From assembly GCA_017550335.1 (NCBI GenBank), contig JAFZPM010000049.1, positions 62,001 to 126,000 on the forward strand: 64,000 bases of DNA, in the 5' to 3' direction. Of the stretch, positions 57,157 through 64,000 are shown piece by piece. Under the pieces are notes generated by a model. That model saw nothing but the letters and a program-made list of their open reading frames with translations, had not been told where the DNA came from and ran no database searches. The DNA is from Paludibacteraceae bacterium. Lineage in GTDB: Bacteria; Bacteroidota; Bacteroidia; Bacteroidales; Paludibacteraceae. The position numbers were made by a program, and so were the translations under genes. Numbering within the stretch: the first letter of the stretch is position 1; each line of letters opens with the position of its first letter.

Positions 57157-57195
57157 AAGAATTAGGGGGCGGAGGCTAAAAACCTAATATTCAAC

Positions 57196-58572
57196 TTACT
57201 CCTTCGTCCTAATCAAGCTAATAGAACCCTTTCTCAGGTATTCCTCTCCGTCTGTGCCTTTGGCCTTGATCACGTAGAAGTAGGCGCCGATGGAGGCTTT
57301 TTCGCCTCTGAATGTGCCATCCCATCCCTTCGTGATATCATCTGATTTGTAGACACGTCTTCCCCATTGGTCGTAGATGGAAATCTCGAACGATTCGATG
57401 GAGCGGTAGCCAACCCTGAATTCATCATTTATGTTGTCACCGTTAGGGGTGAAGGCGTTCGGCACGTAAAGTTGAGACTTGGCGATCTGCAGGCAAGCGT
57501 ATGACTTGTGGTCACAGATGCTATCATTACGGATATTGCTTACCGTCAACTCGATGCAATGCATGGTCGGTTCGCTTATCTCAAAAGAGTTGATATCCTT
57601 GCCGAAATAAGTGTACGCCCCTTTGAAGTCACCATTTCTAGCCTGTTCACCATCCGCAAAAGCCCATTCGTAATGGTTGACCATATCGTTGGAATAGCTG
57701 TACAGGTTCAGGACAATCGGTCCCGACTGGCGGAACTTGGCTATATTTTCCTTAGCCTCCTCCAACGAAGTATAGAAATGGAGCGTGCTATCCGTTCCCT
57801 CATCCCCCTCATGCTCATACTTGGAGCGGGTCTCCATATATGGATAAGCCACCACCGCCTGCGTATGGAACGTATCCGTGACAATAGGCTGGACATCCAG
57901 TTTCAGCTCATTCTTAGCCATAAGGTCCGTCACCTCGAAAGGAGTGTCCAAATAAGGCATCACATCCAATATGACGGAACTCGTCCCGTCCTTCTCCTCG
58001 GTCACCTCCTCCTCGGAAGGGAAATCTCCCTTCAGGAGATAGTTTTTGTATCTCACAGAAACCGTACGGCTGATTTTTTTCGTGTTTCCATATTCGTTGA
58101 AATACTCCATGACAGGCGCGATCGCAAGCTCGAAATCACTGCAGATGACCGTGTCCTTAGGGAAAGAAACACTTTGCAATGGTTTGAACTCCACCACGCA
58201 TGTATAGACGTACGAATCCAGCTCTTCACCATACGAATAATCCTTATATTGAATCAGATAACCCGTATTCGCGGATAGATTATTGAATGTTACCATCTGA
58301 GAATCAGCGGATAACACATATTCGCTCGATTGAAGAAGCAAAGAGTCGATTTTTTCCTCTCCCAAAGTGATTTTATAGCAATTCAACCCCCTGAGAGCCA
58401 AGCTATCCGTCGAAAAAGAGAAAGAACCCTCACTGGCTTTCTCGAAAATCAAGTAATCCGCCTTCTTGCCACTAGCCACGCCTTTCCCTCCTGTGATGGA
58501 GAATGTGCCGGAAAAACTGTTCGCCGCAGCGAAAAAAGAAATCAACAAAAATAGAATCCTACGTTTCATCAT
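57196..58572 (-). CDS. T9SS type B sorted (gliding-motility C-terminal domain) exported protein
   Basis: The 458 residues begin with a signal peptide (MMKRRILFLLISFFAAANSFSG). The middle is beta-rich with a PKD-like segment (about 280-330: YSYSNDMVNHYEWAFADGEQ). The C-terminus carries the gliding-motility-associated domain: YVPNAFTPNGDNINDEF (about 372-388), ISIYDQWGRRVYKSD and GWDGTFRGEKASIGAYFY, ending in GSISLIR. This domain is the T9SS type B signal that usually needs PorU/PorV partners. The protein is likely surface-attached; its ligand is unknown. It converges on the sugar transferase and is divergent from the LysM gene. Confidence 0.85.
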   Translation of the reverse strand: MMKRRILFLLISFFAAANSFSGTFSITGGKGVASGKKADYLIFEKASEGSFSFSTDSLALRGLNCYKITLGEEKIDSLLLQSSEYVLSADSQMVTFNNLSANTGYLIQYKDYSYGEELDSYVYTCVVEFKPLQSVSFPKDTVICSDFELAIAPVMEYFNEYGNTKKISRTVSVRYKNYLLKGDFPSEEEVTEEKDGTSSVILDVMPYLDTPFEVTDLMAKNELKLDVQPIVTDTFHTQAVVAYPYMETRSKYEHEGDEGTDSTLHFYTSLEEAKENIAKFRQSGPIVLNLYSYSNDMVNHYEWAFADGEQARNGDFKGAYTYFGKDINSFEISEPTMHCIELTVSNIRNDSICDHKSYACLQIAKSQLYVPNAFTPNGDNINDEFRVGYRSIESFEISIYDQWGRRVYKSDDITKGWDGTFRGEKASIGAYFYVIKAKGTDGEEYLRKGSISLIRTKE

Positions 58573-58662
58573 TTATCATTTACAAATTGAGTGCAATATT
58601 ACAAATATTCAAGGGAATTTTGAAATATTTATGTAAATTTGCAACTCAAGTTTTTAGATATT

Positions 58663-60744
58663 ATGAGGAAATTTTTATGTAGTGTGATAGCTTGCTCTTC
58701 CATGGTCATTTCAGCATGGTCTGTTGACTTGAATTATCCTAAGAAGAAGATTAACGGCAAGCAGTATTACGAGTATGTGGTACAGAAAAGCGAGGGCTTC
58801 TATTCCATATCAAAGAAATTCGGTGTGACGGAGGAGGAGATCAAGTCCGTGAATCCAGGCACAGAGAACGGCCTGACGTTGAACGCGACCATCCTAATCC
58901 CAGTGAAAGCGGATTCCTACATCACACACGTGGTGGACAAGAAAGAGACATTGTACTCGTTGTCGAAGAAATACGATGTCACCTACGATGACCTATACGC
59001 TCTCAACCCTTCGTTGAAGACGGACGGCCTGAAGTACGGCACCGAAATCAAAATCCCCACCAAGAAGACCATCACAGGCCAGAACATGACGGTGAGCGAC
59101 ACGCTGCCGAAGGTGAAAAAAGAGACGAAGCCTTCGTTCGTGATCCGTGAGGTGAAGAAGGGGGAGACACTCTATGGCATCTGCCGGGAATATGGCATCA
59201 CCTCCGAAGAGATCATCCGATTGAACCCGGATGTGAAGGATGGTGTGAAGGTGGGCCAGAAATTAATCATTCCACCCGTACATGCCAACACCGCCCTGAC
59301 GGAGAACTCCGTCGAGAACAAGGTTCCTAAGACGTTCAAATACCACAATGTGAAGAAAGGCGAGACACTCTTCAGCATCTGCCAGGAATATGGCGTCAGC
59401 CAGGAAGAGGTGCTGCGTCTGAACCCGAAGGCTGCGGACGGATTGAAGGCTAACATGGTGCTGATCATCCCACCGTCCATCGACGGGCAACAGAACAAGG
59501 ACAACGCCACCCAATTGGCTGATGCGGCGCAGGTTGACACCGTGGCGGTCGATTCGACCCCAGCCGTTGTCTTCGTGCCTCAAACCACACCGAAAAAGGA
59601 AATCAATATGGCACTCGTCCTTCCTTTCCAGTTCAGCAAATACTCCGAGACAAGCCAAATCGACGGCAACATGGACAAATTCCTTGAGTTCTACCAGGGT
59701 GCACTGCTGGCGATGGATAGCCTACGCAAGACGGGACTCTCCTTCAACATGAACATATTCGACTCCGGCGAGTCCGAAGCCGACATGAACAAATTACTGG
59801 AGAACCGCGACATCGAGAAACTGGACTTCATGATGGGTCCCGCCTATACGGGACAAATCAAAGCCATGTCCGATTACACTAAACTGCACGACGTGAAGAT
59901 GGTGATACCTTTCTCTTCCAAATCGGAGGAGACGGTCTCTAACCCGAATATCTTCCAAGTCAATACGCCGCTCAACCAATTGAACTATTTGATGGCGGAT
60001 CTCTTCATCAAGAATTTCTCCGATAAGAACATCGTATTGGTGCGCTTCAACAACTCCAAAAACGACAAGAATGAGTTCGGCGACACGTTGGCGGCAATGC
60101 TGAAAGCGCAGAAGATCAATTTCAATTCCGTGAATTTCAGTACATTATCCGCCATAAGAACACAGTTGGTCGCTCACAAGGAGAACATCGTGGTTCCGCT
60201 GACCTCCAACCAGGTCTCACTGAGCCAAGTCCTTCCAATGATCAACATGATGAATACGGACAAGAAAGAGGTCTCCATCTTCGGCTTCTCGGAGTGGCAG
60301 AGCTACCCAAGCATCGCGAAAGATCTGTTCATTCTGAACACGTACATCGTCACACCGTTTTACACGGACTTCGAAGATCCTCAGGTCATCAATTACCTGA
60401 AACAATTCAGGAAATACTACAATGCGGAGCCGGTCAACAGCCAGCCACAATATGGCATGTTGGGCTACGATGTCGTGATGTACCTCTCCGAGGCTATCTC
60501 CAAATACGGACATGATTTCGAGCATGGAATGAATAAAATACGCATCAATGGACTACAGTCCCACTTCTTCTTCAACAAATTCGAGAATGGAGGATACTAC
60601 AACAGTAGCTTCATGCTGATGAGACACAACAGGAAGGATGGCGTGGTGCTGGTAGGCGGTACCGTTCCTCAAGAGTTCAAACCGCTCATGGACAAGCAAA
60701 CGGAAAAGGCGAAGGAGAAAGAGAACGAGAAGAAAAACAAGTAA
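58663..60744 (+). CDS. LysM-repeat protein with C-terminal periplasmic-binding-like domain
   Basis: The 693 residues start with a signal peptide (MRKFLCSVIACSSMVISAWS). Four LysM modules follow (about 32-75, 80-125, 150-200 and 215-265), each with a GETLYxI-type start and NP-x-IPP end. LysM binds the glycan chains of peptidoglycan. After a Thr/Asp linker (about 275-310) the C-terminal region (LPFQFSKYSETSQIDG onward) resembles a type 1 periplasmic-binding protein, as in LpoA-like or ABC substrate-binding folds. The Lys/Glu-rich end is flexible. It lies 3 nt upstream of a PorT-like gene, pointing to an envelope role. The ORF opens 8 residues earlier without support. Confidence 0.82.
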   Translation: MRKFLCSVIACSSMVISAWSVDLNYPKKKINGKQYYEYVVQKSEGFYSISKKFGVTEEEIKSVNPGTENGLTLNATILIPVKADSYITHVVDKKETLYSLSKKYDVTYDDLYALNPSLKTDGLKYGTEIKIPTKKTITGQNMTVSDTLPKVKKETKPSFVIREVKKGETLYGICREYGITSEEIIRLNPDVKDGVKVGQKLIIPPVHANTALTENSVENKVPKTFKYHNVKKGETLFSICQEYGVSQEEVLRLNPKAADGLKANMVLIIPPSIDGQQNKDNATQLADAAQVDTVAVDSTPAVVFVPQTTPKKEINMALVLPFQFSKYSETSQIDGNMDKFLEFYQGALLAMDSLRKTGLSFNMNIFDSGESEADMNKLLENRDIEKLDFMMGPAYTGQIKAMSDYTKLHDVKMVIPFSSKSEETVSNPNIFQVNTPLNQLNYLMADLFIKNFSDKNIVLVRFNNSKNDKNEFGDTLAAMLKAQKINFNSVNFSTLSAIRTQLVAHKENIVVPLTSNQVSLSQVLPMINMMNTDKKEVSIFGFSEWQSYPSIAKDLFILNTYIVTPFYTDFEDPQVINYLKQFRKYYNAEPVNSQPQYGMLGYDVVMYLSEAISKYGHDFEHGMNKIRINGLQSHFFFNKFENGGYYNSSFMLMRHNRKDGVVLVGGTVPQEFKPLMDKQTEKAKEKENEKKNK

Positions 60745-60747
60745 CCG

Positions 60748-61545
60748 ATGTTGCGGACAAATCTTATGCACAGGATATTTTTAGCAGCCGTCTTATCCAT
60801 CGTCTCCCTCTCATTGTCCTATGGACAGCAACTGAGGAGAGATTTCCTCCAAGAGGTATCCATGGGTGTAAACGCGGGTGTGAACCTCACCAAGGTCAGT
60901 TTTCTCCATAACATGAACGACCGGCTATATGAGTTGGGTAACCAATCATTGCGGCAAGGCATACGATTCGGATTCGTCACGAGATATATCCACCAAAACC
61001 ATTTCGGCGTCCAATTGGAGCTGAGCTATGTACAAGCTGGCTGGACGGAGAAATTCCACGAGAACTCAGGCGTCTCCATGGTGAACGACATCGACATGCA
61101 GGACGTGGAATTAGGCAGGAGGCTGGAATATTGGGACATACCGGTTTTGGCTCATATCTATTTCGGTAAAAGAAGGTTGCGCTTCTTCGTGGACATGGGT
61201 CCGGAGATTCGTGTCATGTCCAAATATGGGGAGGTCAAATGGAATATCCCGGAGGGTGACGAGCGGCGCAATGCCTTCCAAGCAGGGGACAACCGATTCG
61301 AGGAGGATCATCATAACGTCGACTACGGATTGACAGGAGGCGGAGGCTTCGACCTGAAGATCGGCAAGATGGTCCATGTGTTGGTGGAATGCCGCTACTC
61401 GTACGGATTCGGCGATTTGTACAACAATAACAAGGCGGACTTGTACCAACGTTCCAACAACCAAATGCTAGGAGTGATGGGCTCCGTGATGGTTCCTGTC
61501 TTCAAATTCAAGGAGAGGAAAGACAATCCTGAAGCCGAAGAATAA
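60748..61545 (+). CDS. porT: PorT-like outer-membrane beta-barrel protein (type IX secretion)
   Basis: The 265 residues start with a signal peptide (MHRIFLAAVLSIVSLSLSYG; an alternative Met at 60766). The rest is a beta-barrel pattern with alternating residues and a VNAGVNLTKVSFLHN strand, LELSYVQAGWTEKF and a final VMVPVFKF strand. The length, strand count and motif NAGVNLTKV match PorT, the T9SS component in Porphyromonas, and its relatives. The call fits the three T9SS-tailed proteins in the window. It is 3 nt downstream of the LysM protein. PorT-like proteins outside T9SS exist, so the symbol is tentative. Confidence 0.6.
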   Translation: MLRTNLMHRIFLAAVLSIVSLSLSYGQQLRRDFLQEVSMGVNAGVNLTKVSFLHNMNDRLYELGNQSLRQGIRFGFVTRYIHQNHFGVQLELSYVQAGWTEKFHENSGVSMVNDIDMQDVELGRRLEYWDIPVLAHIYFGKRRLRFFVDMGPEIRVMSKYGEVKWNIPEGDERRNAFQAGDNRFEEDHHNVDYGLTGGGGFDLKIGKMVHVLVECRYSYGFGDLYNNNKADLYQRSNNQMLGVMGSVMVPVFKFKERKDNPEAEE

Positions 61546-61581
61546 GGGACGTTCCCATATCGGTTCTGAAAGAAAAAAAAT

Positions 61582-61609
61582 GAAAGGCAACTCACATGAG
61601 CTGCCTTTC
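61582..61609. terminator. Bidirectional terminator between porT and the SDR gene
   Basis: GAAAGGCA-CTC pairs with GAG-TGCCTTTC around a 4-nt loop, with an A/T-rich stretch on both sides. Confidence 0.75.
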
Positions 61610-61634
61610 TGCTTTATGTTTAATACGTTATTGC

Positions 61635-62360
61635 TTAAAGCTTTTGCAAAGCCTCGTCCAACGTGAGTCCCGCATAATCTTGTGCGGAGAAAAGCCTACC
61701 GCTCTTCTTGTCGTTCACGAATGCGCCAAGCACCATGCCCGGGATGGTGGAGTCTGGGTCATTCGGTGCCTTTGGTCCACCGAGGTCTGTCCTGCACCAA
61801 CCCGGATCCGCCAAACTGATGATGACATCCGTTCCGTCCACTGTTCCGGCCAAATCGGTGGTCACCTTGTCCAACGCCGCCTTGCTTGCGGAATAGCCCG
61901 CCTGCTCCGGCTCGTTCTTGATACCGCTTGTGGTGTTGATCACACGTCCGAATCCGCGCTTGATCATGTCCGGTACGAAGGCGTAGCACAGCATCATAGG
62001 AGCGATAGTGTTGATGTAGAAACTGGTGGAGTAGTCTTCCACTGGTGTCTCGAAATACTGTGTTCTATAGGCGATCTGAACCGCCGCATTGTTAAACAGC
62101 AAGTCCACCTGCGTGCCTTTCCCCTTGATCTCTTGGATCATCGCCTCAACCTCCTTCGGATTCGACAACTCGGCGGCGACACAATAGGCCTCAACACCCA
62201 TCGCCTTCACCTCCTCCAACACGTCCCTTGTGTGGTCCAAGCTACGGCTATGCAGAATCAGGTTGCAGCCCTGCGATGCCATGAATTTCGTCACTCTGTA
62301 ACCGATACCCCTGTTGGCACCTGTGATAAGTGCCCATCTTCCTCTCACATCTGTTTTCAT
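61635..62360 (-). CDS. Short-chain dehydrogenase/reductase (classical SDR)
   Basis: The 241-residue protein has TGANRGIGYRV (14-24), the NNAAV motif (about 90), the Ser in INTTSGIKNE (about 140) and YSASKAALDK (about 155), so the Ser-Tyr-Lys triad is intact. A C-terminal DPGWCRTDLGG follows. It is alone on its strand with a -7 box (TATCTTTG, 62403-62410, minus). SDRs of this type reduce ketones or aldehydes with NAD(P)H; hydroxysteroid dehydrogenases belong here but so do many others. It is 27 kb from the reductase pair at 32-34 kb, so a link is not shown. Confidence 0.88.
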   Translation of the reverse strand: MKTDVRGRWALITGANRGIGYRVTKFMASQGCNLILHSRSLDHTRDVLEEVKAMGVEAYCVAAELSNPKEVEAMIQEIKGKGTQVDLLFNNAAVQIAYRTQYFETPVEDYSTSFYINTIAPMMLCYAFVPDMIKRGFGRVINTTSGIKNEPEQAGYSASKAALDKVTTDLAGTVDGTDVIISLADPGWCRTDLGGPKAPNDPDSTIPGMVLGAFVNDKKSGRLFSAQDYAGLTLDEALQKL

Positions 62361-62428
62361 AAGTTTTAAGTGTTATTTGAAACATTATACTTTCTAACAT
62401 TGCAAAGATAAATATTTTACATCAGTAA

Positions 62429-62459
62429 TTTGTTCTGTGCCATAAAAATTGTAACTTTA
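62429..62459 (+). promoter_or_regulatory. Promoter of the rubrerythrin gene
   Basis: TTTG-N19-TAACTTTA, close to consensus. A GTCCT-GAC-AGGAC palindrome (62495-62507) lies in the leader and may be an operator or a hairpin. Confidence 0.6.
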
Positions 62460-62563
62460 CGTTGTTATGGCTTTGAAAAGAACGAGTGACTATTGTCCTG
62501 ACAGGACCATTTGACAACGAATAATTATCAGAATCATATATTTAAAATTAAAAAAATTTTTTT

Positions 62564-63115
62564 ATGGCTAAGTTTATTTGTACAGTGTGTGGCTATGTCC
62601 ACGAAGGTGATTCAGCTCCAGAGAAGTGTCCTCAATGTAAGGTGCCAGCCTCTAAGTTCAAGAAGTTAGAGGAGTCTGACGAGGCCCTTTCTTTCGTCAC
62701 AGAGCACGTGATCGGCGTGGCCAAAGGTTGCGACGACGAGATGATCAAGGATTTGAACGCTCATTTCAACGGAGAGTGTTCAGAGGTGGGTATGTACCTC
62801 GCGATGAGTCGCCAAGCGGACAGGGAAGGCTATCCTGAAATCGCGGAGGCTTTCAAACGTTACGCATGGGAGGAGGCTGAACATGCCGCTAAATTCGCGG
62901 AATTGTTGGGCGATGTGGTATGGGACACAAAAACGAACCTCGAGAAGCGTAAGAACGCGGAAGCGGGCGCTTGTGAGGATAAGATGAGAATCGCTAAACG
63001 CGCGAAGGAATTGAATCTGGACGCTATCCACGACACCGTGCATGAGATGGCGAAGGACGAAGCCCGCCACGGAAAGGGATTCGAGGGATTGTACAACCGT
63101 TATTTCAAAAAATAA
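62564..63115 (+). CDS. Reverse rubrerythrin (NADH peroxidase type)
   Basis: Rubrerythrins reduce hydrogen peroxide in anaerobes. This 183-residue protein has its rubredoxin-like Fe-Cys4 domain at the N-terminus ([11 protein letters not shown] and [10 protein letters not shown], Cys6/9 and Cys23/26 by count) and a four-helix di-iron domain after it. The iron ligands are suggested by [25 protein letters not shown] and [13 protein letters not shown]. The usual order is the opposite, so it is the reversed form. It is followed 6 nt later by a YhcH-family gene. The leader holds the palindrome at 62495-62507. Confidence 0.9.
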   Translation: MAKFICTVCGYVHEGDSAPEKCPQCKVPASKFKKLEESDEALSFVTEHVIGVAKGCDDEMIKDLNAHFNGECSEVGMYLAMSRQADREGYPEIAEAFKRYAWEEAEHAAKFAELLGDVVWDTKTNLEKRKNAEAGACEDKMRIAKRAKELNLDAIHDTVHEMAKDEARHGKGFEGLYNRYFKK

Positions 63116-63121
63116 AAGACT

Positions 63122-63562
63122 ATGGTGGTAGACTCTTTGGACAATCTTTTGGCATACGTCTCCCTTCATCCTCGCTTCGAGTTGGCGTTCGATTTTATCC
63201 GCCAGCTCGATTTCACGAAGCTGAAACCGGGACGGATTGTGGTCGACGATGACATTTACATCAACGTGGACGAAGTGCCTCTGCGCCCTTTGGAAGGAGC
63301 TCGCTATGAGACGCACGACGCCTACATCGACATTCAGATTCCTATCACAGCTGGGGAGACGATCGTCTATGCGGAACGAAGCACTTTAGGCACGCCGGTG
63401 GAGGTCCACAAGGACAAGGACTATGCCCTTTATGACGCTCCCTTGTCTACACGCATCGATTTGAGGGTGGGGGACTTCGCCATTTTCTTCCCGCAGGATG
63501 GTCACATGCCGATCATCGGTGAGGGAATCACGAAAAAGATTGTGGTCAAAGTGAGAGTCTAA
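63122..63562 (+). CDS. YhcH/YjgK/YiaL family protein
   Basis: This 146-residue member of the DUF386 family adopts a cupin-like fold. Visible blocks are FELAFDFIRQLDF (about 20), a His/Asp-containing ETHDAYIDIQIPITAGE segment (about 62-78) and FAIFFPQDGHMPIIG (about 120-134). The family is linked to sugar metabolism, often sialic acid, but no sialic acid genes are adjacent here. It probably shares the transcript of the rubrerythrin gene. A bidirectional terminator follows. Confidence 0.85.
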   Translation: MVVDSLDNLLAYVSLHPRFELAFDFIRQLDFTKLKPGRIVVDDDIYINVDEVPLRPLEGARYETHDAYIDIQIPITAGETIVYAERSTLGTPVEVHKDKDYALYDAPLSTRIDLRVGDFAIFFPQDGHMPIIGEGITKKIVVKVRV

Positions 63563-63597
63563 GCCATCGTTTTTACAACAACAGAGAATCCACAAAA

Positions 63598-63626
63598 AAA
63601 GGCGTAGCTCAATGAGTTACGCCTTT
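63598..63626. terminator. Bidirectional terminator between yhcH-like and guaB
   Basis: AAAGGCGTA with CTC pairs with GAG and TACGCCTTT around AAT, with one G-T pair. Both sides are A/T-rich, so it can end both converging transcripts. Confidence 0.8.
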
Positions 63627-63647
63627 GCTTTTCTATCGATTTAGGGA

Positions 63648-64000
63648 TTAGCCCTGCTCCTTCAAGATAACATCGTGAGCACCGCCTTCGATGATGGAAG
63701 TGGAGGATACCATGGTGATCTTCGCTTTCTGCTGCAACTCAGGGATCGTGATGGATCCGCAGCTGCACATCGTAGAGATGATCTTGCCCAATGTCTGGTT
63801 CAGATTGTCCTTCATCTTACCTGCGTAAGGAACGTAGCTGTCGACGCCCTCCTCGAACTTCAAGGCTGCGCTTCCGCCCATATCATAGCGTTGCCAGTTC
63901 TTCGCGCGGTTGGAACCCTCGCCCCAGTATTCCTTCACGATTCTATTTCCGATGGTCAATTTCTTAGTCGGAGACTCGTCGAAGCGAGCGAAGTAACGTC
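63648..64000 (-). CDS. guaB: IMP dehydrogenase, C-terminal part (runs past right edge)
   Basis: The last 117 codons are present. [14 protein letters not shown], a GEGSNRAKN loop, [18 protein letters not shown] and [14 protein letters not shown] match the C-terminal flap and end of IMPDH, which oxidises IMP to XMP in guanine nucleotide synthesis. The catalytic cysteine, CBS domains and N-terminus are beyond the window. The flanking bidirectional terminator agrees with a normal 3' end. Confidence 0.82.
   Translation of the reverse strand, partial: RYFARFDESPTKKLTIGNRIVKEYWGEGSNRAKNWQRYDMGGSAALKFEEGVDSYVPYAGKMKDNLNQTLGKIISTMCSCGSITIPELQQKAKITMVSSTSIIEGGAHDVILKEQG

Noticed and set aside
61635-62360. 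Assigning the SDR as the hydroxysteroid dehydrogenase partner of the 5-alpha-reductase
   Set aside because: The SDR triad is general, the gene is 27 kb away and no substrate-specific residues could be identified.
62467-62514. 15-codon frame MALKRTSDYCPDRTI in the rubrerythrin leader
   Set aside because: It starts about at the transcription start, has no ribosome site and overlaps the palindrome; probably chance.

Overview
This window is ordinary chromosome from a member of the Bacteroidales (phylum Bacteroidota), probably host- or gut-associated and anaerobic. The evidence is threefold. Many genes are preceded by the Bacteroidota promoter pattern TTTG-N19-21-TAnnTTTG. Three proteins carry type IX secretion (T9SS) sorting tails, and a PorT-like T9SS protein is encoded. 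Core proteins match their Bacteroidetes relatives in length and motifs. No rRNA operon, intact insertion sequence, prophage or CRISPR array was found.

Layout. 0-7 kb (minus strand): an AT-rich partial lipoprotein, a large T9SS-exported HExxH protein, TrkA, an atypical SDR and a phosphoesterase. 7.1-7.9 kb: a gene-poor stretch with two compact transcription units, one of which encodes an 18-residue peptide. 7.9-13.8 kb (minus): a lipoprotein, a patatin fused to an outer-membrane barrel, and ClpC. 13.9-23 kb (plus): GyrA, a TPR protein, a glycosyltransferase, AspRS, a nucleoside phosphorylase and TilS. 23-24.6 kb (minus): RecR with two small genes. 24.6-26.4 kb: an AT-rich region with repeated TTACA-N2-TGTAA operator-like palindromes in front of an XRE-family regulator. 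26.4-30.7 kb (minus): DnaJ, GrpE and a UvrD/PcrA helicase. 30.8-34.4 kb: Maf, then a minus-strand set of steroid 5-alpha-reductase homologue, old-yellow-enzyme-type reductase and patatin. 34.4-34.6 kb: a likely structured small RNA. 34.6-41.2 kb (minus): a GLUG-repeat T9SS protein, AsnRS, IspD, two identical tRNA-Val genes and FolC. 41.3-47.6 kb: PhoH, a small exported protein bracketed by AT-rich repeats, a GH5 glycanase, and the GTPases Era and Der. 47.8-57.1 kb (plus): a tight operon ftsK-lolA-trxB-small ORF-uvrA-tsaC-sugar transferase. 57.2-64 kb: a T9SS type B protein, a LysM/periplasmic-binding fusion with PorT, an SDR, a reverse rubrerythrin, a YhcH-family protein and the C-terminal part of IMP dehydrogenase.

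Most genes are housekeeping: translation (AspRS, AsnRS, TilS, TsaC, Era, Der, tRNA-Val), DNA maintenance (GyrA, UvrA, UvrD, RecR, FtsK) and protein quality control (ClpC, DnaJ, GrpE). The less explained material is the regulator with its operator array, the 5-alpha-reductase/OYE gene pair, the candidate small RNAs and small ORFs, and the repeat-bracketed gene near 43 kb. Functions were assigned from motifs and recalled family features only; no database search was possible.
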